64,000 bases of DNA from Prostheceraeus crozeri. Its lineage: Eukaryota; Platyhelminthes; Polycladida; Euryleptidae. The notes under the pieces were generated by a model. The model did no database searches. It had not been told where the DNA came from and worked only from the letters and a program-made list of their open reading frames with translations. Numbering within the stretch: the first letter of the stretch is position 1; each line of letters starts with the position of its first letter. Shown here piece by piece: positions 36,529 to 47,799 of the stretch. The stretch is from contig CAJQUW010005567.1 of NCBI GenBank assembly GCA_907163375.1, forward strand, positions 62,001 through 126,000, written 5' to 3'. A program made the translations under genes and the position numbers.

Positions 36529-37589
36529 CATGCGCATGCTCCATGTAATGTAAATGCTAATGGAAATACTGATGAAACATTACATGAAATACTAATGGAA
36601 ATACTAATGAAACATTACATGAAACATTAATGAAAATACTAATGAAATGGCCAAATTTCCGTAGACAAAACATTAATGTTTCATTAGTGGTTTCATTATA
36701 CTGTTTCATGTAATGTTTCATTATATTTTACATTAATGTTTTCCAAAAAATTTTTGTACGGGATTATATAACTTTGTAATCGCATATTATCTTATAACAT
36801 CGTAGAAGAAATGGTTTCATAAAAATGGAAATGTAAAACTTAAAAAGAGGTTCTTGTTTTTGTTATACAATAATACACAGTTTTGTAATTGTAGCTTATA
36901 CCAAACTATCAATGCATCGCATGATTTTTTTAGTTATGTTCATCCTGGTAAAAATACCGATTTTTGATATATAACTGTTTTACAGATATGTTGTTTTGAA
37001 TTCGAAGGGAATATTTTAGTTGAAAGCTTAAAATGGCATATCGAAATACTGCTGCAACAACAGTGTATTAGGACAAATATAACTTGCAAACGCATGATCA
37101 GTAACAGAGACGAAGTAAAACTGCTTTACAGTCAATTTCTAAATCAAAGAGATAGTGTCAAGATGTTATATACGAGTACATACTTAATGATGTAACTGGC
37201 GATATAAACAACTCTACAATAATTCTAATGCTTCATATAGCTTGTGAAATCAGCAAGATACTGATATCTTGTAACAAGACAACGTTGAATTATGGCTAGA
37301 ATTATTAAGTGGTAAACCTGGATTTTTGCTTAAATCGACCTGGAAAAACCTGGAATTTCGGTCTCGAAAAGCCGCGGACACCCTGAACCGCTCTTCAACG
37401 ATAGATTGATGTCTGTATACTACTCACTGCTGTCATCATTCTGCCGCAGATCTCTGAGAGGCAGCGAGACCGGTTGAGACCAACAAATTTATGAATCCGG
37501 CAATATTGAGTGTTTATTTCATTATCTGAAAATAAGATTGATACCTCCAGAGTAATGAAAATAAGGCCAAAATTTCTCGATATTGTACG

Positions 37590-38815
37590 TTTATTGCCGA
37601 CGTTTCGGACGTTCGTCCTTTGTCAAGGCACAAGAGCAATTCACAAAAGTATGGGCATGCGCACACGAACAGAATAGGCAGGCTCATATACAAATGTTTA
37701 CAATGCAGTTGACACAAAAACGATTAGAAATCAGTCATTTCGATCTTTCTATTAAGCTTGGGTTCCAAAGATCTGATTTGACGAGATTCGGACAATGTAG
37801 TATCTACAGGATCTCTACATTTGTCAATAACTTGTACATCAAAATAGTCGATAGAACCGGTGTGACCTTGATGTTTCTGCAACAAGTGGTCAGAAAGGGC
37901 ACTGACTTTGTTGCCAACAGCGTTAATACTGTTACGATGCTCAGCATAACGCAAATAAAAAGGGCGGCTACTTTTGCCGATCTAAAATTCTGTACATAAT
38001 TTGCAGGTAAATTTATAAACGACAAAACGGTCATTGCACCTATAATTACTATTCAGCACGGTACAGAGATGACAGTTTTGTGCTTCTCATTTTTACTTTT
38101 ATTATTTATATTATTATTATATATATATCATTTTTATTATTTAGGGCACTGGAGAGAGACGTATTTGGTTTACTGATTAGGTTAGCTTTGATATCATATT
38201 TGTCCATAAGCTTGTGGATTTGTTTGTTAGTCCTATCACTTACAAAATCTAATGTTAAATTTTAATGTCTTAAATTCTTTATATCTAAAGAAACGAAAAC
38301 TTTCCCAGTGTCACATTGATCTATGTTGCTCAATTTACTTATCAAGTCATCCGTTTTTTTAATGTACGACGGTATGTATTTGAGAGCCTGATTTAGGATT
38401 TTTGAGAGCAACCAGTCCAACTTCTCGGTTGGATTATTCCTACATGAGGCTATGGTTCGCAATGGGTACTTATTTTCAACCTTATCCTTGTGATCTTTTG
38501 TGGTAGTGAAAAACCTCGCAGCTTGTGGGCCAACGTTATGTAATCTCATTATATCACTTTTGCTAAAGGCATTAGCACAAACATTCTTAACAAGGTTATT
38601 AGCCTGCCTCTCAATGGCGTGTATTTTGCTTTTATTCAAGAGTTTGTAATTATCACTATCTAGTAATAGCTTCTCAGTGTTTTCTTCATAATAATTTTTG
38701 TCAACAACAACTAATCTGTTGGTTTTATCTGAAGGACATATAATCGCTTTGTTTATTTTTTTGTTTGCAGATATCCTTGACGACTTTTACGTCTTTCAGT
38801 ATTTTAGCATGCCTA
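37590..38815 (-). mobile_element. Penelope-like element, reverse transcriptase and endonuclease, inactivated
   Basis: Minus strand. Reverse transcriptase N-terminal motifs lie at 38815-38262: NKAIICPSDKTNRLVVVDKN, then FFTTTKDHKDK, PLRTIASCRNNPTEKL and VFVSLDIKNL, after which a stop and a deletion remove the catalytic part. The sequence rejoins in the linker (LTLDFVSDRTNKQIH) and runs into a GIY-YIG endonuclease. There RFVVYKFTCKLC is followed by a stop (37982-37984 on the + strand) exactly where the second-motif tyrosine of YIG belongs. The C-terminal part LRYAEHRNSI...SLEPKLNRKIEMTDF ends at 37724. The 3' end has a GGAC/GTCC stem followed by GAAA at 37603-37618. Confidence 0.8.
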
Positions 38816-39275
38816 TGTTTATTTTTAACAACGATCCGGAAAAAAGTAAAATTGCTATTGAGACTTTGAAAAATAATTGTCGCAATAACGGCTTCAGTGA
38901 TCAGGATTTTCTCGTAGACAAAAGTAACAAAAATAAAAAGAAAAATCAATACACTAAGTACAAAGCTAATTTAACATTAGATTTTGTAAGTGATAGGACT
39001 AACAAACAAATCCACAGACTTATGGACAAATATGATATAGAAGCTAACCTAATCAGTAAACCAAATACGTCTCATTCCAGTGCCCTAAATAATAAAAGTA
39101 AAAATGAGAAGCACAAAAACTGTCATCTCTGTAACGTGCAATGACCGTTTTATCGTTTATAAATTTACCTGCAAATTATGTACAGAATTTTACATCGGAA
39201 AAAGTAGCCGCCCTTTTTATCTGCGTTATGCTGAGCATCGTAACAGCATTAACGCCGGCAACAAAGTCAGTGCCA
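38816..39275 (+). mobile_element. Penelope-like fragment, head to head with the previous copy
   Basis: Plus strand. From about 38816 the frame reads FIFNNDPEKSKIAIETLKNN, then YTKYKANLTLDFVSD, which matches the linker of the minus-strand copy, to HKNCHLCNVQ. A one-base shift near 39140 leads to DRFIVYKFTCKLCTEFYIGK with an intact YIG and RPFYLRYAEHRNSI. Similarity to the other copy stops near 39270. The two copies meet at about 38815 in opposite orientation, so 38970-39270 and 37900-38240 form a large inverted repeat. Confidence 0.8.
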
Positions 39276-39427
39276 CTCGCCGCTACTATTCGAGGGAATG
39301 CGGTATTCTGAACACGAACAAAGTACTTCAAAATTTTTAGGATTCAGACATAATCTGAAGTTGTGGCAGTAATCTTGACTAACTCAATATTGTATCGTGT
39401 GCAGAAATGTATTGTATTTCTCTGCAG

Positions 39428-39570
39428 CTCTTACTCCTGACAACTCCTTCCTGGGTTTTGTTATTGGAGTATCGGAGAAGAGAGTTGAGACATCGAAGTC
39501 AGCTGAGAATGAGAAGCCTGGAAAAAGAGAAATTGCTCTGGTCTATGGCAAAATGTCATACATGTGGAAA
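39428..39570 (+). CDS. MGAT5: MGAT5-like exon c
   Basis: The acceptor is TTTCTCTGCAG ending at 39427 and the donor is GTGAGT at 39571. The first two bases complete a proline codon, and the protein continues LTPDNSFLGFVIGVSEK, the family hallmark (T-P-D-N-S-F-L-G-F-V). A charged low-conservation loop (ETSKSAENEKPGKRE) follows, then IALVYGKMSYMWK, matching the vertebrate L-V-Y-G-K block. It ends in phase 0. It lies only about 150 bp downstream of a Penelope-like fragment and about 300 bp upstream of the 25-bp minisatellite, yet the splice sites and reading frame are intact. Confidence 0.92.
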
Positions 39571-39885
39571 GTGAGTCAAAATTATCTTATGAATTGATGC
39601 CTGCCTGTAGATGTATAGTTGTGATCAATGAGCCAGCGAATTATTGTTGTGAGATTATTCAGATGCATTCAAGTCTCAGTATGTCAGCTGATCATGATAA
39701 ACGCTTTGTATTGTCAACACCTGTCCTTACTTCATCTTATAGCAATTGAAGCAGCCGATGCGAATTAGTTATCTTTTCAAAATGATTTGCATATGTACAG
39801 GATGTCTTTTGTTGTGTACGGTATGTTTCGTGCGTACGATATCAATGGTGTGTTTACGGTGTAACTGATGTACGATTCTTTCTGT

Positions 39886-42800
39886 ATGCAGCAGTGTGAC
39901 TGTTGTGTATGCAGCAGTGTGATTGTTGTGTGTATGCGGCAGTGTGATTGTTGTGTGTATGCAGCAGTGTGATTGTTGTGTGTATGCTGCAGTGTGATTG
40001 TTGTGTGTATGCAGCAGTGTGATTGTTGTGTGTGTGATTGTTGTGTGTATGCGGCAGTGTGATTGTTGTGTGTATGTGTGATTGTTGTGTGTATGCGGCA
40101 GTGTGATTGTTGTGTGTATGCAACAGTGTGATTGTTGTGTGTATGCAACAGTGTGATTGTTGTGTGTATGCGGCAGTGTGATTGTTGTGTGTATGCTGCA
40201 GTGTGATTGTTGTGTGTATGCAGCAGTGTGATTGTTGTGTGTATGCAACAGTGTGATTGTTGTGTGTATGCAACAGTGTGATTGTTGTGTGTATGCAACA
40301 GTGTGATTGTTGTGTGTATGCTGCAGTGTGATTGTTGTGTGTATGCAGCAGTGTGATTGTTGTGTGTATGCAACAGTGTGATTGTTGTGTGTATGCGGCA
40401 GTGTGATTGTTGTGTGTATGCAGCAGTGTGATTGTTGTGTGTATGCAGCAGTGTGATTGTTGTGTGTATGCAGCAGTGTGATTGTTGTGTGTATGCAACA
40501 GTGTGATTGTTGTGTGTATGCAGCAGTGTGATTGTTGTGTGTATGCAACAGTGTGATTGTTGTGTGTATGCTGCAGTGTGATTGTTGTGTGTATGCAGCA
40601 GTGTGATTGTTGTGTGTATGCAGCAGTGTGATTGTTGTGTGTATGCGGCAGTGTGATTGTTGTGTGTATGCTGCAGTGTGATTGTTGTGTGTATGCAGCA
40701 GTGTGATTGTTGTGTGTATGCAGCAGTGTGATTGTTGTGTGTATGCGGCAGTGTGATTGTTGTGTGTATGCAGCAGTGTGATTGTTGTGTGTATGCAGCA
40801 GTGTGATTGTTGTGTGTATGCAACTGTATGCAGCAGTGTGATTGTTGTGTGTATGCGGCAGTGTGATTGTTGTGTGTATGCAACAGTGTGACTGTTGTGT
40901 GTATGCAGCAGTGTGATTGTTGTGTGTATGCAACAGTGTGATTGTTGTGTGTATGCTGCACTGTGATTGTTGTGTGTATGCTGCAGTGTGATTGTTGTGT
41001 GTATGCAGCAGTGTGATTGTTGTGTGTATGCAGCAGTGTGATTGTTGTGTGTATGCAGCAGTGTGATTGTTGTGTGTATGCGGCAGTGTGATTGTTGTGT
41101 GTATGCAACAGTGTGATTGTTGTGTGTATGCAGCAGTGTGATTGTTGTGTGTATGCAACAGTGTGATTGTTGTGTGTATGCAGCAGTGTGATTGTTGTGT
41201 GTATGCGGCAGTGTGATTGTTGTGTGTATGCAGCAGTGTGATTGTTGTGTGTATGCAACAGTGTGATTGTTGTGTGTATGCAACAGTGTGATTGTTGTGT
41301 GTATGCAGCAGTGTGATTGTTGTGTGTATGCAGCAGTGTGATTGTTGTGTGTATGCAGCAGTGTGATTGTTGTGTGTATGCAGCAGTGTGATTGTTGTTA
41401 GTATTCAACAGTGTGCAGTGTGATTGTTGTGTGTTTGTTGTGTGTATGCTGCAGTGTGATTGTTGTGTGTATGCTGCAGTGTGATTGTTGTGTGTATGCA
41501 GCAGTGTGATTGTTGTGTGTATGCAGCAGTGTGATTGTTGTGTGTATGCAGCAGTGTGATTGTTGTGTGTATGCAGCAGTGTGATTGTTGTGTGTATGCG
41601 GCAGTGTGATTGTTGTGTGTATGCGGCAGTGTGATTGTTGTGTGTATGCAACAGTGTGATTGTTGTGTGTATGCAGCAGTGTGATTGTTGTGTGTATGCA
41701 GCAGTGTGATTGTTGTGTGTATGCAACAGTGTGATTGTTGTGTGTATGCGGCAGTGTGATTGTTGTGTGTATGCGGCAGTGTGATTGTTGTGTGTATGCA
41801 GCAGTGTGATTGTTGTGTGTATGCAGCAGTGTGATTGTTGTGTGTATGCAACAGTGTGATTGTTGTGTGTATGCAACAGTGTGATTGTTGTGTGTATGCG
41901 GCAGTGTGATTGTTGTGTGTATGCGGCAGTGTGATTGTTGTGTGTATGCGGCAGTGTGATTGTTGTGTGTATGCGGCAGTGTGATTGTTGTGTGTATGCG
42001 GCAGTGTGATTGTTGTGTGTATGCGGCAGTGTGATTGTTGTGTGTATGCAACAGTGTGATTGTTGTGTGTATGCAGCAGTGTGATTGTTGTGTGTATGCA
42101 ACAGTGTGATTGTTGTGTGTATGCAGCAGTGTGATTGTTGTGTGTATGCAGCAGTGTGATTGTTGTGTGTATGCAACAGTGTGATTGTTGTGTGTATGCA
42201 GCAGTGTGATTGTTGTGTATGCAGCAGTGTGATTGTTGTGTGTATGCAACAGTGTGATTGTTGTGTGTATGCAGCAGTGTGATTGTTGTGTGTATGCAGC
42301 AGTGTGATTGTTGTGTGTATGCAGCAGTGTGATTGTTGTGTGTATGCAGCAGTGTGATTGTTGTGTGTATGCAGCAGTGTGATTGTTGTGTGTATGCAGC
42401 AGTGTGATTGTTGTGTGTATGCAACAGTGTGATTGTTGTGTGTATGCAACAGTGTGATTGTTGTGTGTATGCAACAGTGTGACTGTTGTGTGTATGCAGC
42501 AGTGTGACTGTTGTGTGTATGCTGCAGTGTGATTGTTGTGTGTATGCTGCAGTGTGATTGTTGTGTGTATGCTGCAGTGTGATTGTTGTGTGTATGCGGC
42601 AGTGTGATTGTTGTGTGTATGCGGCAGTGTGATTGTTGTGTGTATGCGGCAGTGTGATTGTTGTGTGTATGCGGCAGTGTGATTGTTGTGTGTATGCAGC
42701 AGTGTGATTGTTGTGTGTATGCAACAGTGTGATTGTTGTGTGTATGCAACAGTGTGATTGTTGTGTGTATGCAGCAGTGTGATTGTTGTGTGTATGCAGC

Positions 42801-43160
42801 AGTGTGATTGTTGTGTGTATGCAGCAGTGTGATTGTTGTGTGTATGCGGCAGTGTGATTGTTGTGTGTATGCAACAGTGTGATTGTTGTGTGTATGCTGC
42901 AGTGTGATTGTTGTGTGTATGCAGCAGTGTGATTGTTGTGTGTATGCAGCAGTGTGATTGTTGTGTGTATGCAGCAGTGTGATTGTTGTGTGTATGCAGC
43001 AGTGTGATTGTTGTGTGTATGCAGCAGTGTGATTGTTGTGTGTATGCAACAGTGTGATTGTTGTGTGTATGCAGCAGTGTGATTGTTGTGTGTATGCAAC
43101 AGTGTGATTGTTGTGTGTATGCAACAGTGTGATTGTTGTGTGTATGCAACAGTGTGATTG
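39886..43160. repeat. 25-bp minisatellite, about 130 copies
   Basis: Unit GTGTGATTGTTGTGTGTATG followed by five bases that vary among CAGCA, CAACA, CGGCA and CTGCA. The four variants are interspersed along 3.3 kb. A few units are shorter (39905, 42215) or fused (40027, 40070, 40823, 41395-41440). On the minus strand all three frames stay open over long stretches, because the unit has no stop in any frame and 25 shifts the frame by one each time. The resulting HTHNNHTAAYTQQSHCCIHT-type chains are not evidence for a gene. Confidence 0.98.
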
Positions 43161-43299
43161 CTCTGTGTGGTCTCTGATTGCTATGATTGATGTTTATGTG
43201 TGGCATAAGCGGTATGTTCAGCGTCGATTTCTGTTTGTTGTGCAATGTCGTTCCCGCTAGTTGAACAGCTGTAGAATTATGTTGTGTAAACTGCATGTT

Positions 43300-44690
43300 A
43301 TACCTTCATTTATTTTCAGAAATCAAACCGAATCTCAGCAACGGTAATTTTTCACCTCCTTGGCCTTGAAATTGTTACCCTTTAATGAAACAGCTGTGTT
43401 GAAGTTTCCTTAATGTTGAAATATGTCAACTCTATTGCTACTTACTGCTACATTGATGTAGAAGAGAATTTGTTTGAGTGTTCTATACACAACAATGTTA
43501 ACAAGATTGCGTGAAAATTAATGTTGTTTTTTAAGGAACTGATTGTGGCTCATTTTAGCAGAATAGAATGAAAGACAAACCCTTCATGGACTCCGCAGTT
43601 GAGAATCATTCGAATAGAAAGTAAACATGAAGTTCAGATAAATGTCTACTGATCTGAAGGGCAGAAGCACAAATGTAGTTTAGAAATTGAAAGCAGGACT
43701 CATCGAAGATGCGAAGCCCTGTTTATCTCTATATAGTTCATTGTTACAGTGAACACGGCAACTGCGGCCTTCTCCATTTTGCCTTGTTTCGCTTTAGTCG
43801 CCGCATTCCTGTCCATAGTTAAATAAATGTACCTTCTTTATACTCTGAATCACATGAGGCATGGAGCCTTTCTCCCATGTGGCCGAGTTGTGACGTCATC
43901 CGCATGGAACGAAGGGATAGGTGGGCGTCTTGGAACCCTCCTACTTTTATTGCAGTCGCCGATGAGATTTGTTGATCCTCGCAGTTTCTTGTAGAACCGC
44001 AATGAGTGAGCGGATGGACTTCGTGATTGAAAAGGAGGAAATCTTCTTGAATCATCATCAACTGCAACCAGCAGGCTGTCGGGTGCATCATTTTTGACTG
44101 ATATCAGCTGATTACGGCTAAAGCCTATCCAGAGTCATCAAAACAATTTCTAGCCGAAGCCCGGTTGGTTTTGATCTAATAAATGCACCGTTCTTTGCGG
44201 TCATGGCATTGATGCACAGTTGTCCATGTTAGATTCATGATCCAAGGAACCATGACTGATTTAATGAGCCAATCGCAGTTTCATCGCAAGATGATGGGCA
44301 CTTTGACATGCATGGCTTAGTCTTTGAGACAGTCAATGGACTACTGACAAGATCAATCAGGTAGTTGAGTAGCTCCTTCTTCGATAGGCCGCGTTAGCAT
44401 ACTCAAGCCTTGGATAAACACTCACAAGGCGTTCGTGTCCAAGCACGTGTAACACACTGTTTTCATCATTCGCCAGACCAATGCTCACCTGATATGACGG
44501 GAGATGGTCGTATAGGACAAGCCAACCGGCTGTACCTTTCGATATACTCTTGGAATCGCCCTGCGCAGAGCCACAAACACGCACTAGTGCCGCCGATTGT
44601 GCGCGCTTCCGATGCGATTCCATGAGACTTCTAAATCTTACGCTTTCCTGCTCGTCTTCTATAGTGCCATATCGACGGAACAGCGCTGCG
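43300..44690. other. Intron sequence without recognisable features
   Basis: Unique sequence between the minisatellite and the dead LINE. Short frames on both strands; none matches a family I recognise. Confidence 0.5.
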
Positions 44691-44749
44691 CCTTGATATT
44701 CACAAATATTTTTATCTTAAATGTCACTCCTATCAGCGCAAGTCAATGT

Positions 44750-45400
44750 CTACAAAGGCAATCAATATCAAAGGCATTTGATCGAATCTTTCTCTTCTCA
44801 AAAAGCTTTTTTATCACAGAATCCATGCTGAAGTCGTGAGATGGATAAAGGATTTCCTCGCTAACCGTTTTATTTTAGTCTGCGTTGATGGATTCCTTTC
44901 TGATCGCTTAACTCAATGCCGGTGTCCCTCAAGGCTGTATTCTTTCACCTCTTTTCTTGTTCATAAATGACTTTCTGCGTCAAGCGAATAATCCAATCCA
45001 CTCATTCGCTGATGACTCCACTATTCATGCATCTCTTATCAATCGATTGAGTCTTAGTTACCGAGAACTCTATCATGGGGTCGCTCCAACCGCGTCATGC
45101 TAAACGAAGGCAAGACTCAGTCAATTTGTTTTTCTCATAAACGTGGTCATTCCTTCTCTTGCAGTGGAGAACCGCACATCTTTGCTTGGTGTGACACTTT
45201 CTACCTCCGCCAAGTTGTCCGACGAGCTTCCCAACATGTTTCGAGGCCGTGCATACTTCAGTCCTGAGCAGTTGCTTGCAGTTTATAGGGTTCAGGTTCG
45301 ACCTGTGTTGCAGTTTTGCTCACACGTTTGGTCATCAGGTCCTCAGAGCAGTTTAGATATTCTTGATATCATTCAACTCAGGCAGTTCGTCTGACAGATG
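44750..45400 (+). pseudogene. Heavily decayed non-LTR reverse transcriptase
   Basis: Pieces in several frames line up in the right order: SKAFDRI (about 44770), DFLANRF, then NAGVPQGCILSPLLFLFIND (44912 on), SFADDSTIHAS with the FADD catalytic box near 45003, LLGVTLSTSAKLSDEL (about 45184) and VRPVLQFCSHVWSSGPQSSL (about 45290). Stops and frameshifts separate them. The VLQFCSHVWS block before the 3' end is usual in Jockey/CR1-like LINEs. It is not the same subfamily as the LINE at 7914-11390. Confidence 0.7.
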
Positions 45401-45475
45401 ATGCTAGTTTTCCTTCAAACACCACTCGGACACCGTAGAGCAGTCTCCTATCTTTCCCTCTTGTATCACTGTTAT

Positions 45476-45568
45476 CACGGTTCTTGTTCTGATGAATTTG
45501 CTTCTGCACGGTTCTTGTTCTGATGAATTTGCTTCTGCACGGTTCTTGTTCTGATGAATTTGCTTCTG
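45476..45568. repeat. 31-bp tandem repeat, three copies
   Basis: CACGGTTCTTGTTCTGATGA followed by ATTTGCTTCTG repeats perfectly at 45476, 45507 and 45538, directly downstream of the dead LINE. Confidence 0.95.
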
Positions 45569-45659
45569 TTACCCTACTTCCTCGTTCTTTTGCCAGATGC
45601 ATAAGAGACAGTGACTGCAAATATCCATGCCTTGTTACCATTCAGTCGGATTGAGCAAT

Positions 45660-47100
45660 TTATGAGATCCTTCTTTCATAGAAGAACAAGGTTTACGAGT
45701 TATGCAGTTATTGCCTAGTTATTATGCAATTGACATTCCCATATTTGTCAATTCACGTTTCTACCATCTTATTTTCAGTGTTTCTGTTAATAGCCTACTT
45801 ATACAGCTGAGTTATCTTTTTACTGCTGTTACACAATTACTTAGTTATTTAGTCATATTCCTTTATCATCCGAACATTTCTGTTTGCGATTTTCTGCCTC
45901 TGTCTTTTAATGATCTTCTGTTGAGTTCTCTTCCCTCAAGATTTGATAAAAAATGAATCAGCGAACATCTTGGACAACTGCTGTAAAGATGGTTGATCGA
46001 GATACTACTCATCCATCATTATTAAAGTAATGTCATCTCGATCATATTCGAAAATAGCAATGAAATTCATGAAGAGTTGTCTATCCATATTACGCAAACG
46101 TCGACCGCAGTTTATCAGACAACAGAAACACGCTGGCAGTTGAACGTACGAAGTTCTGTGACAGCATTGCAAGCCTTGAGGAGGAGTAAAGCGTATGCTC
46201 GTCATTTTGCTGTCGCCGACAAATGTCACGAGGGTTGTTCAACAATCACACCACAAGTTCACAGAAAGGATGAAACGTGAACGCGAGAAATGAAAAAGAA
46301 GCTGTAGAAGAGAGAAAGCGTCAAGACCTGTCAGTCAAAAGGCTTGAGAAATTTGAAAAATTGAAGAAAATGGAAGATATCTGTACGGATGTTGGAGAAG
46401 GCCAATTCGCAGCTAGACAAGTGAATCACTGCCAAAAATTCATTTGGAATTCGCATTACACAAGAATGTATTCTGTAAGTGACAAAGTTGAACGAAATGG
46501 ATGCAAATTAAGTCAAGAAATGGGCAAGCTTGCCGTCGAGAGACTAAAGAAAAATATCAAAAATTATTTAAAGACTTGGAAGAACTTTTATTAGCCTTGT
46601 TATGCATCAGTGTTATCCTTTAAACCGGATGGTTTACGTGTACAACTGATATCACTAATCATTGATAATCCAACTGATTAGATGGTCAGTTGATAAAGTC
46701 TTGGCATTGTATATTCAGCAACTTTATGCACATCCGTTTTAGGGCAATGAGACGCATGTAATCGTAATGGTCTATTCACAGCGGACCTTGGTCGGGATAG
46801 TGATTCTGCACGCATTCAGACTTAGTTCTATGGATTTTATGACATAGTCAGGTCGTCGGGTTTAAGTATATGATGTATCACTGATACCATGCTTTATACG
46901 ATTAGAAAGTCCAAGTCAATAGATGTAATGTGCGAGTCCCCGAAGTAGAAGATTAAATTAAATCTATGGACGAGGACTTTCTTTTGTGTAAAGCCAAATG
47001 TCAGTGATATATCATAATTTAAATGTCGAATGTGTAGGAATGGGTTTTTTTCGCTTAGTACTTTCGCATGTATTGTCCGAGGTCAATAGACGACTTTAAC
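45660..47100. other. Intron sequence; one weak coiled-coil frame
   Basis: 46277-46594 (+) encodes a charged, lysine/glutamate-rich chain (KRLEKFEKLKKMEDI) without homology I recognise and without a good start. No other feature. Confidence 0.35.
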
Positions 47101-47119
47101 TTAGATATCACGCTTTTGG

Positions 47120-47770
47120 ATCTGGTACACTTCTTCGACACAGACACTTCTTCGACAAGTTGATATCTATGTTTTCGGACATTTGTTCGACAGAAAACTT
47201 CTTCGACACGGACACTTCTTCGACAAGACATTTGTTCGACACGGACACTTCTTCGACAAGACATTTGTTCTACACGAACACTTCTTCGACAAGTTCTGCA
47301 TGAATAATGCTTTATCTAGCATTGATTGATCGGAAATATCTTGCATCAATGATTCTACATGTATTCTACATGTATTGTATTCTACAATGATTCTACATTT
47401 TAGGTACTGGCTATCTTTGTCTTTTAGGGTAATATCTTAAATTACAAATACGCTTCTAGTTCAATCTATGCGATGCAAGAATTATATTTTTTTAGAAAGG
47501 AAAAAAATTAATTTAAGACAAAAAGTATAAAAAAAATGCAAATTCTCAAAAAATACACAACCTGAAGAAGAAAAAGACTATAATTGCTTAATAACGAACA
47601 AACGTCGTGTCTAAGAAGTGTACGTGTCGAACAAATGTCGTGTCGTCGAAGAAGAAGTCGTGTCGTGTGTGAGAAGTGTCGAACAAATGTCGTGTGTCGT
47701 GTCGAAGTGATGTGTCGAAAAATTGGTTCGTGTTCGTGTTCGTGTCGAACAAGTGTTCGTGTACCACGCT
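47120..47770. mobile_element. Foldback structure with TTCGACA arrays at both ends
   Basis: 47120-47300 has about five irregular units of roughly 33 bp built from ACATTTGTTCGACACGGACA and CTTCTTCGACAAG. 47590-47770 carries the same words in inverse (GTGTCGAACAAATGTCGTG). The spacer between them is very AT-rich. This is the layout of foldback elements whose terminal inverted repeats are themselves tandem arrays. The ends are not sharp. Confidence 0.7.
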
Positions 47771-47799
47771 TTTATAGAATGTGTACAATGTCCATGTAA

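Larger units (their letters stand above)
33852..36764. mobile_element. Inner element with ATCCCGTAC ends and ATTAATG arrays
   Basis: Left ATCCCGTACGAAAATAATT and right, inverted, ATCCCGTACAAAAATTTTTT mark short inverted ends inside the 33765-37385 element. Directly inside each end are long stretches built from CATTAATG/TTTCATGTAATG words. Between them, 34245-36160 is unique, with a CRE-like TGACGTCA near 34310 and AATAAA near 35028. It may be a separate insertion or the normal interior of the outer element. Confidence 0.6.
33765..37385. mobile_element. 3.6-kb CAGGGTGTCC-type element, complete ends
   Basis: The left end CAGGGTGTCCGCGACC and the right end, inverted, CAGGGTGTCCGCGGC share 13 or more terminal bases. 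AACCGC lies directly outside both ends (33759-33764 and 37386-37391), a 6-bp target duplication. Beside each end is GACCTGGAAAAACCTGGAAT in the same orientation, so the subterminal blocks are direct repeats rather than inverted. The interior carries a second element (33852-36764) and no recognised transposase. Confidence 0.8.

Noticed and set aside
39777-43296. Minus-strand open frames of 1115, 632, 564, 504 and 434 codons with His/Thr/Gln-rich repeats
   Set aside because: They are translations of the 25-bp minisatellite in all three frames. The unit has no stop in any frame, so open length carries no coding information.
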